From contig CACYHA010000006.1 in assembly GCA_902774035.1 (NCBI GenBank), forward strand, positions 124,001 to 188,000: a stretch of DNA of 64,000 nt. The letters are read 5' to 3'. Positions 52,890-61,652 of this stretch are shown here, one piece after another. A program made the translations under genes and the position numbers. This DNA comes from Oscillospiraceae bacterium (GTDB lineage: Bacteria; Bacillota; Clostridia; Oscillospirales; Acutalibacteraceae). The notes under the pieces were generated by a model. That model did no database searches. It saw nothing but the letters and a program-made list of their open reading frames with translations, and was not told the DNA's origin. Position 1 is the first letter of the stretch; each line of letters begins with the position of its first letter.

Positions 52890-54647
52890 TTATACCAGTT
52901 TATCATTCTTCAGGCAAAGGATCTTGTTGCCTGATTTGTCCAGTATGTAACTATGTGTTTTTGTTAACACCAGAATCATGTTGCCGAATGGCTCCATTTT
53001 TACCGCGTTTCGCAACAGACATTTGTCAGTGTTGAAATCGTATAAGGTGATATTACTGCTCCAGGAGCCGTCTTTTGTGATGTATTCAACACCATACAAA
53101 CTGTTGCCGGCCATTGTGACGCCGCGGTAGTTTTCGGGGTCTGTGATCGGGAAACTCCGTATGGTTCCGTTATCGATCGACTGCACGCAGCCTTTTCCCT
53201 TCTGCTCATAAATCAGATAATTGTTATCCAGCCCAATGTGATATGATTTTTCAAACTGCTTCGGTTCATCCGCATCCTCATCGTTATCTTCGTCGTCATA
53301 ATCGTTATATATCTCGTATTCGTCATATTCCACATTCGGGATCACGGCGAGCCGGTGTCCCGCTGTGTCAAACACATACAGCGTGTCGTTTGGCGTTACT
53401 GCATAGAAACAAGCTTTGAGCGTATGGTCTGTATCCCAGTCTGTAAGGATCTCTGTTTTCTCGATCTCTTTACCTTCAACATCGAGCAGCACTTCATTTC
53501 CGTCAAAATCGTGGATGACATAATCGGAATCATCAAAGAGCCAAAAAATATTTTCATCCTGCTGCAGCTCATCATAAGGGCAGTCCAGCGTTCGGATCTT
53601 TTTTCCGGTTTTATCAAGCACCTCGATGATGCTTGCGTCATAATCCGGCCCTGCATAAAAGCAGGCGTTTTGTTTATCATAAGCAACCTTATAGTATGTC
53701 GTTTCGTTCAGACGTTTTCCCGAAAGATCCAACAGCCGATACGTTTCATCTTCTGGGCTGGCGATCACTACGCCTTCTGGAGTCACGTCTATGATATTGG
53801 TGATTTCCTCGGGAAACGTGGAGAGAAGCTTGTTATCTTTGTCATAAAGACGGAAGACCTCTTTGCTGTATTCACCATCGGGGATATGTTCCTCAACAAG
53901 AAGTTGATCCTTTTCAATATAATAGATTTCCGGAAGAACGAAGGAGCCTTTTTTTATCCAGGTAACATCGCGCACTAAATGTCCGTTGAAATCAAAAACC
54001 TGATCTTGATCCTTTCCGCTGATAACAAACATCGGAGTATAGGTCCAGGTGCGGTAGTCCAAGCATTGAAAATCCACCTGGGAATCAAAGCGGAGCATCC
54101 AACTGCCATCGGAGCCGATAATATCCATTTCTCCGCACATTTCATAGGTCTGCTTCGGAAACGCAACATAGATCCATTCGCCCGATTCGACACGAACTTC
54201 TATCACATCCTCATAGATACCTTTTGTTATGATCTTACCGTCTGTTGTTGCAAACCCGTATTTTTCAAAGTATCCTTCTTCGCTTTTTTCTGTTGATCCG
54301 GAATAAACCTCACCGGTTTCCGGATCTTCATAGCTCCAGTCAATGGCAAAAAAGCGTTCTGTCAACGGACAATACGGAACGATCTCGCCGTAATCATCGC
54401 GCGGTTCAAATTCTTCATGAACGCCGTCGTCAAAGAAATAATCTTTCTTTTCATCAGACACGAACTCCCCGATCTCCGGCAGCTTTTTCAGCGAAAAAAC
54501 GGCAGGCTCGGGTTCGGTTACGGCAACCGGCTCAGCAGAGGGCTCTGTTGTTGAGGGCGCAGTGGTATCCTCGGGGGATTCATTTCCGCAGGCCCAGAGA
54601 GATAAAACGATGCAGCATGCCAGCAAAAGACAAAAGATACGTTTCAT
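52890..54647 (-). CDS. Lipoprotein with beta-propeller-like repeats, unknown function
   Basis: 585 residues from the ATG at 54647 (AGAGGA six bases upstream). The signal peptide ends with the lipobox LWACG, followed by a Thr/Pro/Glu linker. The rest is beta-rich with recurring D-x-x-G-x-x-hydrophobic turns (FDFNGHLV, LYDKDNKLL, LLDLSGKRL, VLDKTGKKI, VFDTAGHRL, ILDKSGNKI) spaced about 45-60 residues, as in WG-repeat or propeller proteins. A short Asp/Glu-rich loop (DYDDEDNDEDADE) lies near 455-470. It is the middle gene of the 56538-51911 operon, 16 bases after the leucine-rich-repeat gene. Confidence 0.75.
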   Translation of the reverse strand: MKRIFCLLLACCIVLSLWACGNESPEDTTAPSTTEPSAEPVAVTEPEPAVFSLKKLPEIGEFVSDEKKDYFFDDGVHEEFEPRDDYGEIVPYCPLTERFFAIDWSYEDPETGEVYSGSTEKSEEGYFEKYGFATTDGKIITKGIYEDVIEVRVESGEWIYVAFPKQTYEMCGEMDIIGSDGSWMLRFDSQVDFQCLDYRTWTYTPMFVISGKDQDQVFDFNGHLVRDVTWIKKGSFVLPEIYYIEKDQLLVEEHIPDGEYSKEVFRLYDKDNKLLSTFPEEITNIIDVTPEGVVIASPEDETYRLLDLSGKRLNETTYYKVAYDKQNACFYAGPDYDASIIEVLDKTGKKIRTLDCPYDELQQDENIFWLFDDSDYVIHDFDGNEVLLDVEGKEIEKTEILTDWDTDHTLKACFYAVTPNDTLYVFDTAGHRLAVIPNVEYDEYEIYNDYDDEDNDEDADEPKQFEKSYHIGLDNNYLIYEQKGKGCVQSIDNGTIRSFPITDPENYRGVTMAGNSLYGVEYITKDGSWSSNITLYDFNTDKCLLRNAVKMEPFGNMILVLTKTHSYILDKSGNKILCLKNDKLV

Positions 54648-54663
54648 AACCATTCCTCTTCCC

Positions 54664-56538
54664 TTACTTTTTACCAAGAATCTTAAACAATTTGTTCAGC
54701 AGTGTGATCACCCAGCGCATGGCTTTTTTGATCACGCTGACGATGCCGCTTTCAGTGCCTTCTTCGTTGTTGTTGTCCTCTTCCTCCTGCGGGTTCTCGA
54801 TCACGATCGGCGTATCCTTGATCTGCGGGTGCGCTTCGTCGCTGGAAATCAAAGAGAAGCTCGTGATGCTTTTATCCGCGATACCGGCAACAAGCTGATT
54901 GAAAGAGATCGGCGTTTCTGCATCGTCCTCATAAATCAGCGGATACATCTCGCCGTTGATCAGGGTGTTGTCTTCCACACGTTTCGTAGTCTTCTTTCCT
55001 TCAATCGGGTAGAAGTACAGTGGGATCTCGTCAAAGGTGAAGCGCGTGAAGGTCAGCTTCTGAATGTCATCATATTTCAGAGAGAAGGCTGCCAGCGTGT
55101 CAAAAAACTCATAGGATTCAAAGGTAACTTCGCCGAGCAGAGAAAGGGCACTGGCGGAGAAGCGGTAGGGGATCACGGTCAAACCGCCTTGCGATGTGCT
55201 GAGGGTATGTGCCGCATCTGCGTTTTCATAGACTTTGCATGTGCCTTCAAAGCCGAAAGCACTTGCGCTGAAGTCACTGCCGCCGAAGAAGATCACTGCC
55301 TGCAGGTTCGGGCAGTTCGCAAAGGCGCCGTCAGCGATGGCTGTGGAATCCGTATCAAGGATTACGGTTGTCAATTCGGGATAGTCAGCGAACGCGCCCG
55401 CTTCAATGGTTTCATAATCTCCGTCGATCATCACGGTTGTAACTGTGTCTTTGTCTGCGTCCCAATAGTGCCAGCCGCCCGGGATGGTGCCGCTGCCGGA
55501 GAAGGTTAAAATGTCGTTGTCGTTTTCAAAGGTGAGATCTTTGTATGCTTCGGTGGAGATGTTATAATGGATATTGCAGGTATCGATTACGACCGGACTG
55601 CTGCCGGCATAGGGCGAAGTATCAATCGAAACATTTGCCCAGTCCTCAGCAGACCCGGCGTAGCAAATATCCGTCAGTGCAGTGCAGTTGCCGAAAGCAC
55701 CTTTGACAATGGTGGTGAGCGTGGACGGGAGATAGACCCTTTTGAGCGCAGGGCAATATTCAAACGCGCACCATTGAATCTCCGTAATTCCTTCGGGAAT
55801 CACAATGCTTTCCAAAGCATAACATTCCGTAAAAGCACTTGCCGCAACAACACCGAGAGAAGCCGGAATGCGGACTTCTTCAAGCGCATAACACCACGCA
55901 AACACATTGCAGCCGTGAGCATCGCCCAGTTGTTTTACGCCGTCTTCAATGGTTAGCTTTCTCATATTCAAACAATGGAAAAATGCAGCCTCGCCAACGT
56001 TCTCAACCGTTCCCGGAATCGTAAACTCTTCAAGGAGAATGCAGGTGTGAAAGGCCCATTCTCTTATAGATTTCACACTGCTCGGAACGGTGTAGTTATC
56101 AGAAGCAAATGCAGAGGGAGCGTTGAAAAGAACGGTTTTGTCTTTGTTGTAAAGCACGCCGAAATCATCTGAAGAAAGCGCCGGATTATTCTCATCAACA
56201 ATGATACGTTTGATGTCGCTGTCTTGAAAAGCGCTTTTGTTTACAGATGTAACCGTTTTCGGAATAAAAACAGAGGCTGCTTCCTCCCCTAAAGTTGAGT
56301 CATCATCTTTAAGACAGTGGTCTCCGAGTTCTGTTACAGGATAGCCGCCGAGTGTTTCCGGAATCACAATATCCTTTACACCGGTATAGTCCACTTTTGT
56401 CAGTGTCGCTTCGTCGTTTGCTACGGAATAGGTGAAAATCCCTTCGGTTTCCGCGCTGGCGCAAAAGACCGTCAGCGAGATAAACACCGCAATGATTGCA
56501 AGAAAAACAAGAAACTTTCGCCGATTGAACGATTTCAT
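54664..56538 (-). CDS. Secreted BspA-type leucine-rich-repeat protein
   Basis: 624 residues. The signal peptide (about 1-29) ends CASAE. LRR_5-type repeats (about 55-330), with IPKTVTSVNKSAF, VPSSVKSIREWAF and IPEGITEIQWCAF, are followed by a KIHYN-like TCNIHYN strand block and further repeats (380-440). A C-terminal domain comes next, then an acidic Asn/Glu linker and a basic amphipathic tail (VIKKAMRWVITLLNKLFKI). AGGAGGG precedes the ATG. It heads a three-gene operon. Its promoter (TTGACA-18-TATACT) lies next to a pair of putative LytTR boxes shared with the divergent regulator operon. Confidence 0.88.
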   Translation of the reverse strand: MKSFNRRKFLVFLAIIAVFISLTVFCASAETEGIFTYSVANDEATLTKVDYTGVKDIVIPETLGGYPVTELGDHCLKDDDSTLGEEAASVFIPKTVTSVNKSAFQDSDIKRIIVDENNPALSSDDFGVLYNKDKTVLFNAPSAFASDNYTVPSSVKSIREWAFHTCILLEEFTIPGTVENVGEAAFFHCLNMRKLTIEDGVKQLGDAHGCNVFAWCYALEEVRIPASLGVVAASAFTECYALESIVIPEGITEIQWCAFEYCPALKRVYLPSTLTTIVKGAFGNCTALTDICYAGSAEDWANVSIDTSPYAGSSPVVIDTCNIHYNISTEAYKDLTFENDNDILTFSGSGTIPGGWHYWDADKDTVTTVMIDGDYETIEAGAFADYPELTTVILDTDSTAIADGAFANCPNLQAVIFFGGSDFSASAFGFEGTCKVYENADAAHTLSTSQGGLTVIPYRFSASALSLLGEVTFESYEFFDTLAAFSLKYDDIQKLTFTRFTFDEIPLYFYPIEGKKTTKRVEDNTLINGEMYPLIYEDDAETPISFNQLVAGIADKSITSFSLISSDEAHPQIKDTPIVIENPQEEEDNNNEEGTESGIVSVIKKAMRWVITLLNKLFKILGKK

Positions 56539-56568
56539 CTGAAACCCTCCTGTCCTTTATTATACTAA

Positions 56569-56598
56569 AGTATAGCATATCAGGTCGAATACTGTCAA
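56569..56598 (-). promoter_or_regulatory. Sigma-A promoter of the leucine-rich-repeat operon
   Basis: On the minus strand, TTGACA (56598-56593), 18-bp spacer, TATACT (56574-56569). Confidence 0.78.
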
Positions 56599-56610
56599 TG
56601 ATTGGAATTT

Positions 56611-56642
56611 CCGTTCGTTCCGAAATTCAACCGTTAATTCCA
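56611..56642 (+). promoter_or_regulatory. Putative tandem LytTR boxes, divergent promoter region
   Basis: CCGTTCGTTCCG at 56611-56622 and CCGTTAATTCCA at 56631-56642 start exactly 20 bp apart and agree with the LytTR half-site pattern [TA][AC][CA]GTTN[AG][TG]. They lie between the promoters of the leucine-rich-repeat operon and the regulator operon. Confidence 0.6.
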
Positions 56643-56683
56643 ATCCGATTGATTTTTTCAAACAATCGTGATAACATAAAAAG

Positions 56684-56712
56684 TTGTAAAGGAATCAGAC
56701 TTATGCTATAAT
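56684..56712 (+). promoter_or_regulatory. Sigma-A promoter of the LytTR two-component operon
   Basis: TTGTAA at 56684-56689, 17-bp spacer, TATAAT at 56707-56712. Confidence 0.72.
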
Positions 56713-56730
56713 CTCTTTGGAGGTACGATT

Positions 56731-57438
56731 ATGAAAATCGCAATCATCGAAGACGAAGCCATGGAGCTGGAGCAGCTCAAACAAGCAGTCATGGAGATTA
56801 CGGCAGAAGCCCTGCCGAAACACCCGTGGGAAGTGGTCGGATTTGAAACGATGCAGGCGTTTGACGCAGCAAAGATGCAGACTGACCTGCTCATCCTCGA
56901 CCTGCATTTGCCCGACGGCAACGGACTCACACTGGCGCGCAAACTGAAAGAAGAACGCGCAGGCACCGGCGTGATCATCATTACTGCCTATCAGGAGCAT
57001 GTTTATGAGGGCTATGAGGTCGGAGCGTTTCGTTTTTTGCCCAAACCGGTGGATACCGGGAAACTGCAGGAAGCCGTGCTGCACTATGTGAATGAATACC
57101 AGTCCATGAAATACCTGCTTGTGCCAACACAGACGGACCAGCTCGTGCTTGCTATTGACGACATTGTTTGCATTGAATCCCAGGGAAAGCATTCGGTGGT
57201 CTATCTGCAGGACGGAAAGGCGTTTGATTCCAAAAAGTCCATCGCCTCATATACCGAAGAAATTGAAAACAAAAGCTTTTGCCGCGTCCACCGCCGGTTT
57301 CTTGTGAACATGAAACATATTGTGCGAGTAGAAGGAAACGAGATCGTTTTTGACATGAACCGTTGTCAGGCGGAGATCAGCCGCCGCAGCCGAAGTGAAT
57401 TTGAAGCCCGATTTGCCGCTTTTTTGAAGACCCTTTAA
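56731..57438 (+). CDS. LytTR-family response regulator
   Basis: 235 residues. Receiver domain 1-120: acidic pair EDE at 7-9, phospho-acceptor Asp57 in LLILDLHLPDGNG, Thr in IIITAYQ and Lys in LPKPVD. LytTR DNA-binding domain about 128-235: DIVCIESQGKHSVVYLQDG, FCRVHRRFLVNMKHI and RRSRSEFEARF. This is the AgrA/LytR/VirR type, which binds paired direct half-sites. GGAGGT precedes the ATG. The kinase gene follows 15 bases after the stop. Confidence 0.94.
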   Translation: MKIAIIEDEAMELEQLKQAVMEITAEALPKHPWEVVGFETMQAFDAAKMQTDLLILDLHLPDGNGLTLARKLKEERAGTGVIIITAYQEHVYEGYEVGAFRFLPKPVDTGKLQEAVLHYVNEYQSMKYLLVPTQTDQLVLAIDDIVCIESQGKHSVVYLQDGKAFDSKKSIASYTEEIENKSFCRVHRRFLVNMKHIVRVEGNEIVFDMNRCQAEISRRSRSEFEARFAAFLKTL

Positions 57439-57453
57439 CCGAAAGGAAGCATC

Positions 57454-58722
57454 ATGATCCAAACCGTCACTGCTGTTACCTATCTGCTGCGCGACCTGAC
57501 TGCAATCGTCGGCATGATCCTGTTCATGCGGCTGGTTTTTCGCAGGGAGGTCTGTTTCAGCGTCCCCAAGGCAGCGCTTCTTTTTGGCCTGATGGTCTGC
57601 AACGCCTGTGTCGGTTCGTTTGTTTTGATGGGGCAGGTCGAGGAATACAAGGCGATCATGGATTTTGCCGCCAACTGCATTGACGTGATCGCAGTTTTGC
57701 TCCTGACCCGGCCGCGCAAGGTCGGCGGAACGATCCTGTTTGTGCTGATCTACAGCTTCACGGCCGATATGTTTTACTCGTTGCTGATCCCGTACCTGCC
57801 GGATGATCTTTATATCGAATGCCTGATCGGCGCAGCGCTGTACGGCGGCGCAGCGGTTTTACTGTACATTGCATCAAAGAAAGAGATCGGGTCTTTCTTG
57901 CCGCAGGTGTTCAGCGAGATCCCCAAATGGTTATATGCGGTTTTGCTGCTGTTTGAGTTGACGTGTTGCTACAAGGAAATCGGGGCATCTGTTGACTGGT
58001 ATCACGCTCTCTATGTGGTTTCCTCGGCAGGCGTGTTTCTGACCATGCTGTACCTCGTGCTGAAAATCTTCACCCTGGCGCATCGCCAGAATGCGATCCT
58101 GCAGCAGATGGAACTGCAAAAGGAGTTTGGCGAAAAAACGATCGTGGGTGACGAGGAGCTGCGCCGGTTCCGGCACGATTACCGCAACCACATGATCGTT
58201 GTGAATGCCTATCTGAAAAGCGGCCGTATCGACGAAGCGAGCGCTTATCTCGCCGCGATCAACGACCGATTGGACGGCGTAATAGACAAGATCATGACCG
58301 GAAATTTTGTCGCGGATGCAATTTTCAACCACAAGGCGGTCACCGCGGCGGAAAACAACATTGTCATTTCCTTTGACGGCGTCATCCCCGACAAGGGCAT
58401 AGAAAACGCTGACCTTTGTACGCTTCTTGCCAATTTGCTGGACAATGCGATCGAGGCCTGCAGAGCTTTGCCGGCAGAGCAGGAAAAGACTATCAAGGTT
58501 CGCGGGACACGCCAGCATGACAATTTCCTTCTGCACATGGAAAATCCGACTGTTCTGGAAGCTGTTCCGTCAAGAACAACCAAGCGTGACCGTAAAAACC
58601 ACGGCTTCGGTTTGAAAAACATTCAGCGCGTTGTAAAGTATTATAACGGCTCGTTCAACTTCACGGTGGAAAACCACGTTTTTGAAGGGAATGTCAGGCT
58701 GTGTTTGAAAGCAGAAAAATGA
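57454..58722 (+). CDS. AgrC-like sensor histidine kinase (GHKL type)
   Basis: 422 residues. About six membrane segments fill residues 8-210. They are followed by a short coiled coil, the dimerisation/phospho-acceptor helix RRFRHDYRNHM with His241, and an ATP-binding domain with NLLDNAIEAC (N box) and HGFGLKNIQRVV (G box). This is the quorum/peptide-sensing kinase family that pairs with LytTR regulators. No agrB/agrD-like peptide gene was seen nearby, so the signal is unknown. GAAAGGAAG precedes the ATG. Confidence 0.93.
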   Translation: MIQTVTAVTYLLRDLTAIVGMILFMRLVFRREVCFSVPKAALLFGLMVCNACVGSFVLMGQVEEYKAIMDFAANCIDVIAVLLLTRPRKVGGTILFVLIYSFTADMFYSLLIPYLPDDLYIECLIGAALYGGAAVLLYIASKKEIGSFLPQVFSEIPKWLYAVLLLFELTCCYKEIGASVDWYHALYVVSSAGVFLTMLYLVLKIFTLAHRQNAILQQMELQKEFGEKTIVGDEELRRFRHDYRNHMIVVNAYLKSGRIDEASAYLAAINDRLDGVIDKIMTGNFVADAIFNHKAVTAAENNIVISFDGVIPDKGIENADLCTLLANLLDNAIEACRALPAEQEKTIKVRGTRQHDNFLLHMENPTVLEAVPSRTTKRDRKNHGFGLKNIQRVVKYYNGSFNFTVENHVFEGNVRLCLKAEK

Positions 58723-58777
58723 AGAATAAACCTCGCGTTTTTTGCGCTGTCGGAAGTCTCCGGCGGCGTTCTTTTTT

Positions 58778-58845
58778 GCCGTTAATTCCATATATTGACC
58801 GTTGGTTCCAAATCGCTTGAAATCGGTTTTTGGTTGTGATATAAA
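58778..58845 (+). promoter_or_regulatory. Putative LytTR boxes and promoter of the 58903 surface-protein gene
   Basis: CCGTTAATTCCA (58779-58790) and CCGTTGGTTCCA (58799-58810) begin 20 bp apart, as in the pair at 56611-56642. The second box ends 6 bases before TTGAAA (58817-58822), which is 17 bp from TATAAA (58840-58845). This is the classic position for a LytTR activator. Confidence 0.7.
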
Positions 58846-58902
58846 AGGATTAACCGCAGGAAAAAACTGCGAAATTTTCATTTTTTGGAGGTAGAAACAA
58901 CA

Positions 58903-61578
58903 ATGAAAACCATCAAACGAACCCTTGCAGTGGTGCTCACACTGCTCATGCTGATTGGTGTTGTGCCGGTGGGTGTAATGAACGCAAGTGCTTCAAGCAG
59001 TTCTGTAAAAACAGTTTTAGATGAGGTGGAAAGTGTATACAGTGCAGGGACGTATTTCACGGCAAACAGAAAGGCGTGTAACCATTCTAGTGGGTCAACA
59101 TGTAGCAACTGTAAACTGGCAACGATTCTAGACAGTGCCGATTGCAAGAAGATCAAAAAATATAGTAATAGCACCTATAACGCAAACACGTGGACTTGCT
59201 TCTCGTTTGCTTCGTTTTGTTTTACACAATGTTTTGGGAAGTCATACGTTAAAGATAACTATACAAAAACAATCGATTCCAACGATTTGTTTTCAACCAG
59301 GACAGATTTCACAAACCAGAGCGTTGCAATCAAGAAAGAGTTTTTCAGCTATGGAAGGATCGGAGATATTATTAAGTGTTTCCGTTATGCCAAAGGTGAT
59401 GATGGAAACTATCATTATTACCACAAGCACTCTATGGTGTTTATCAGCGCAGACAGCACCGGCGTGACTGTATTTGATGCGAACGTTGATGGCGATAGCA
59501 GCCATACTGGAGTCGTACGTAAAGCAAAAATCAAGTATGAAAACATAAAGCATTACAACATTGAAATTCTTCACGCGAAAAACTATGACGAGAAGGTGAC
59601 AGTTACCTTTAATGGCAATGGTGGCACACCATCAAAAACAAGCGAGACATTTAATGTTGGCGAAAAATACGGTGATTCAATGCCATCTGCACTGAGAAAC
59701 GGTTATTCATTTGACGGTTGGTATACGTCGGCTTCAGGCGGAACTTGGTGCGGTAAAAACACGGTTGCACAATCCTCTGTGACCACTTTATATGCACACT
59801 GGTCAAAGAATAATACCGATGTGCTTCAAGTAGGACACATATATAAGATTTATAACAAAAAGAGCGGGCTTCCGTTGCAGACAAATGGACAAGGCGCGGG
59901 TGCGTATATCTGTCAACGAGAGGAAGAAAGCACAACGAAACAACTTTGGCGCGTGACTTACGCTGATGATGATGGCTATTACTCATTTGAATCGTTATAT
60001 AGTTGCAATGCGATGGATATGGATGGTACCCCAAGATATGATTACCTCCAACATCTTCAGCTCTGGACTCCCAGCAACTCAGATGCGCAAAAGTTTTCAT
60101 TAGTTAAACGTGAAGATAACGGAAACGGAACAGACTATTATTCAATTCATGTGAAATATTCAGGTCGCGCACTTGACGTGTATGATTCATCAACCGAACC
60201 AGGAGCGGCAATTGTTCAATGGGATTCGCACCGCGGAGCTAATCAATTGTTCTATTTTGTTGAAAGACCTGCTCGTCGTGTTCAGTTTTATGACAACTTA
60301 AATAATAATTATCTGCCGTCTCCCAAAGAAGTCTATGAACATATTGGTTCAACAGTTCCGACGAATGATTGCTACTCAACAAGAGACGCTTCCGCTGTAA
60401 GTGTTCAGTTGAATCCAAGCGAAAACGGGCTTGTAATTAAGGCTTTAAAGGCCGGTTCAACCTCGCAAGATATGGATTGGAAGACATCTTTGAATGGCTC
60501 CTATGCTTTTGACAACTATGTTTTGAACGATGGAACAATGGGGCTGAATTTCAAAGCAAAGTCTTCTGTGGCGGGCGCAAAAATAGTATTCCGTTGGGGT
60601 TGGGATAGTGAACAATACCCAGTCACATTATCGACTTCTTGGAAAGAGTATTCTGTGATGCTCCCTAGAACTATTAAAAGCGGTTTGAACATTCATCCAT
60701 TTATTGATTCTGCTTGTACAGTTGAAATAAAGGATATTGAATTGTATGACGTTGATACAAATGATTACTACATTGGTGATACAGATTATTATTCTTCACA
60801 AGATGTTTTTTGTGATATATATAACACCGAAAGCTGTCTGACACCGCTTCCGTCTGTAATGAAAGAAGGCTATTCGTTTGTTGGATGGTACACCAAGCGA
60901 GTTGGTGGTGAAAAGGTTGCGGAAGGAAATGATTTTTATGATCCTTCAAATCTGGATGGCAATCAGAAGCTTTATGCTCATTGGATCAAAAATGAAGTTC
61001 ATTCCCATATTTATAATAAAACAGTGAAAGCTCCTACATGTACAGAAAAAGGCTATACAACATATATCTGTTCTATTTGCGGCGATAGCTACAGTGATAA
61101 CTTTATTGCTGCGGTTGGCCATGATTATCGAGCAACTGTGAAGGAAGCAACTTGTACTCAGGGCGGCTACACAACTTACACCTGCGAATCCTGCGGAGAC
61201 ACATATGTTGGCAATGAAGTGAAAGCGCTCGATCATAATTACATTGAGACTTATGTGCCTGAAAGCTGTACTAAAGATGGATACATGAAATATCAGTGCT
61301 CTCGTTGTGAAGACAGTTATAAGGAGATTATTTCCGCGACAGGACATCAAGATAATGACGATGACGGCTATTGTGATTTTTGCTCCATAGAATTGCGCCC
61401 GCATGATGACCCGACCAACCCGACGAACCCAACAAGCCCCACAGAACCGGCAACTCCCTCCCAGCCGCAAGGCAACATCTGCAAATGGTGCGGGAAAACA
61501 CATGACAGCGGATTCATCCAGAAACTCGTCGGCTTCTTCCACAGCATTCTTGCCTCCATTTTTGGCGCAAAGTATTAA
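58903..61578 (+). CDS. Large secreted protein: papain-like/CHAP-like domain, InlB-type repeats, ricin lectin
   Basis: 891 residues from the ATG at 58903 (GGAGGT ten bases upstream). Signal peptide 1-31. The N-terminal region (35-230) has WTCFSFASFC, GDIIKC and HKHSMVFI...DANVD, suggesting a Cys-His peptidase/amidase fold. InlB B-type repeats follow at about 232-308 (FNGNGGTPSK...GYSFDGWYT...LYAHW) and 640-705. A ricin-type beta-trefoil lies at about 312-460 (GHIYKIYNKKSGLPLQ, then ALDVYDSS), then a carbohydrate-binding-like beta domain (460-630). Three CxxC modules (CSICGDSY, CESCGDTY, CSRCEDSY) precede a Pro/Thr linker and the tail CKWCGKTH...LVGFFHSILASIF. Expression is likely driven by the LytTR boxes upstream. 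Confidence 0.82.
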   Translation: MKTIKRTLAVVLTLLMLIGVVPVGVMNASASSSSVKTVLDEVESVYSAGTYFTANRKACNHSSGSTCSNCKLATILDSADCKKIKKYSNSTYNANTWTCFSFASFCFTQCFGKSYVKDNYTKTIDSNDLFSTRTDFTNQSVAIKKEFFSYGRIGDIIKCFRYAKGDDGNYHYYHKHSMVFISADSTGVTVFDANVDGDSSHTGVVRKAKIKYENIKHYNIEILHAKNYDEKVTVTFNGNGGTPSKTSETFNVGEKYGDSMPSALRNGYSFDGWYTSASGGTWCGKNTVAQSSVTTLYAHWSKNNTDVLQVGHIYKIYNKKSGLPLQTNGQGAGAYICQREEESTTKQLWRVTYADDDGYYSFESLYSCNAMDMDGTPRYDYLQHLQLWTPSNSDAQKFSLVKREDNGNGTDYYSIHVKYSGRALDVYDSSTEPGAAIVQWDSHRGANQLFYFVERPARRVQFYDNLNNNYLPSPKEVYEHIGSTVPTNDCYSTRDASAVSVQLNPSENGLVIKALKAGSTSQDMDWKTSLNGSYAFDNYVLNDGTMGLNFKAKSSVAGAKIVFRWGWDSEQYPVTLSTSWKEYSVMLPRTIKSGLNIHPFIDSACTVEIKDIELYDVDTNDYYIGDTDYYSSQDVFCDIYNTESCLTPLPSVMKEGYSFVGWYTKRVGGEKVAEGNDFYDPSNLDGNQKLYAHWIKNEVHSHIYNKTVKAPTCTEKGYTTYICSICGDSYSDNFIAAVGHDYRATVKEATCTQGGYTTYTCESCGDTYVGNEVKALDHNYIETYVPESCTKDGYMKYQCSRCEDSYKEIISATGHQDNDDDGYCDFCSIELRPHDDPTNPTNPTSPTEPATPSQPQGNICKWCGKTHDSGFIQKLVGFFHSILASIFGAKY

Positions 61579-61589
61579 AAACACATACT

Positions 61590-61621
61590 CTGCAAGCGGC
61601 GGCTTTGTCTGCCGCTTGCAG
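61590..61621 (+). terminator. Intercistronic hairpin between two surface-protein genes
   Basis: CTGCAAGCGGC at 61590-61600 pairs perfectly with GCCGCTTGCAG at 61611-61621. There is no T-run, so some read-through into the next gene is expected. Confidence 0.6.
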
Positions 61622-61652
61622 TGGTTGAACGAAAGAGAAAGAAGGAATCGTT

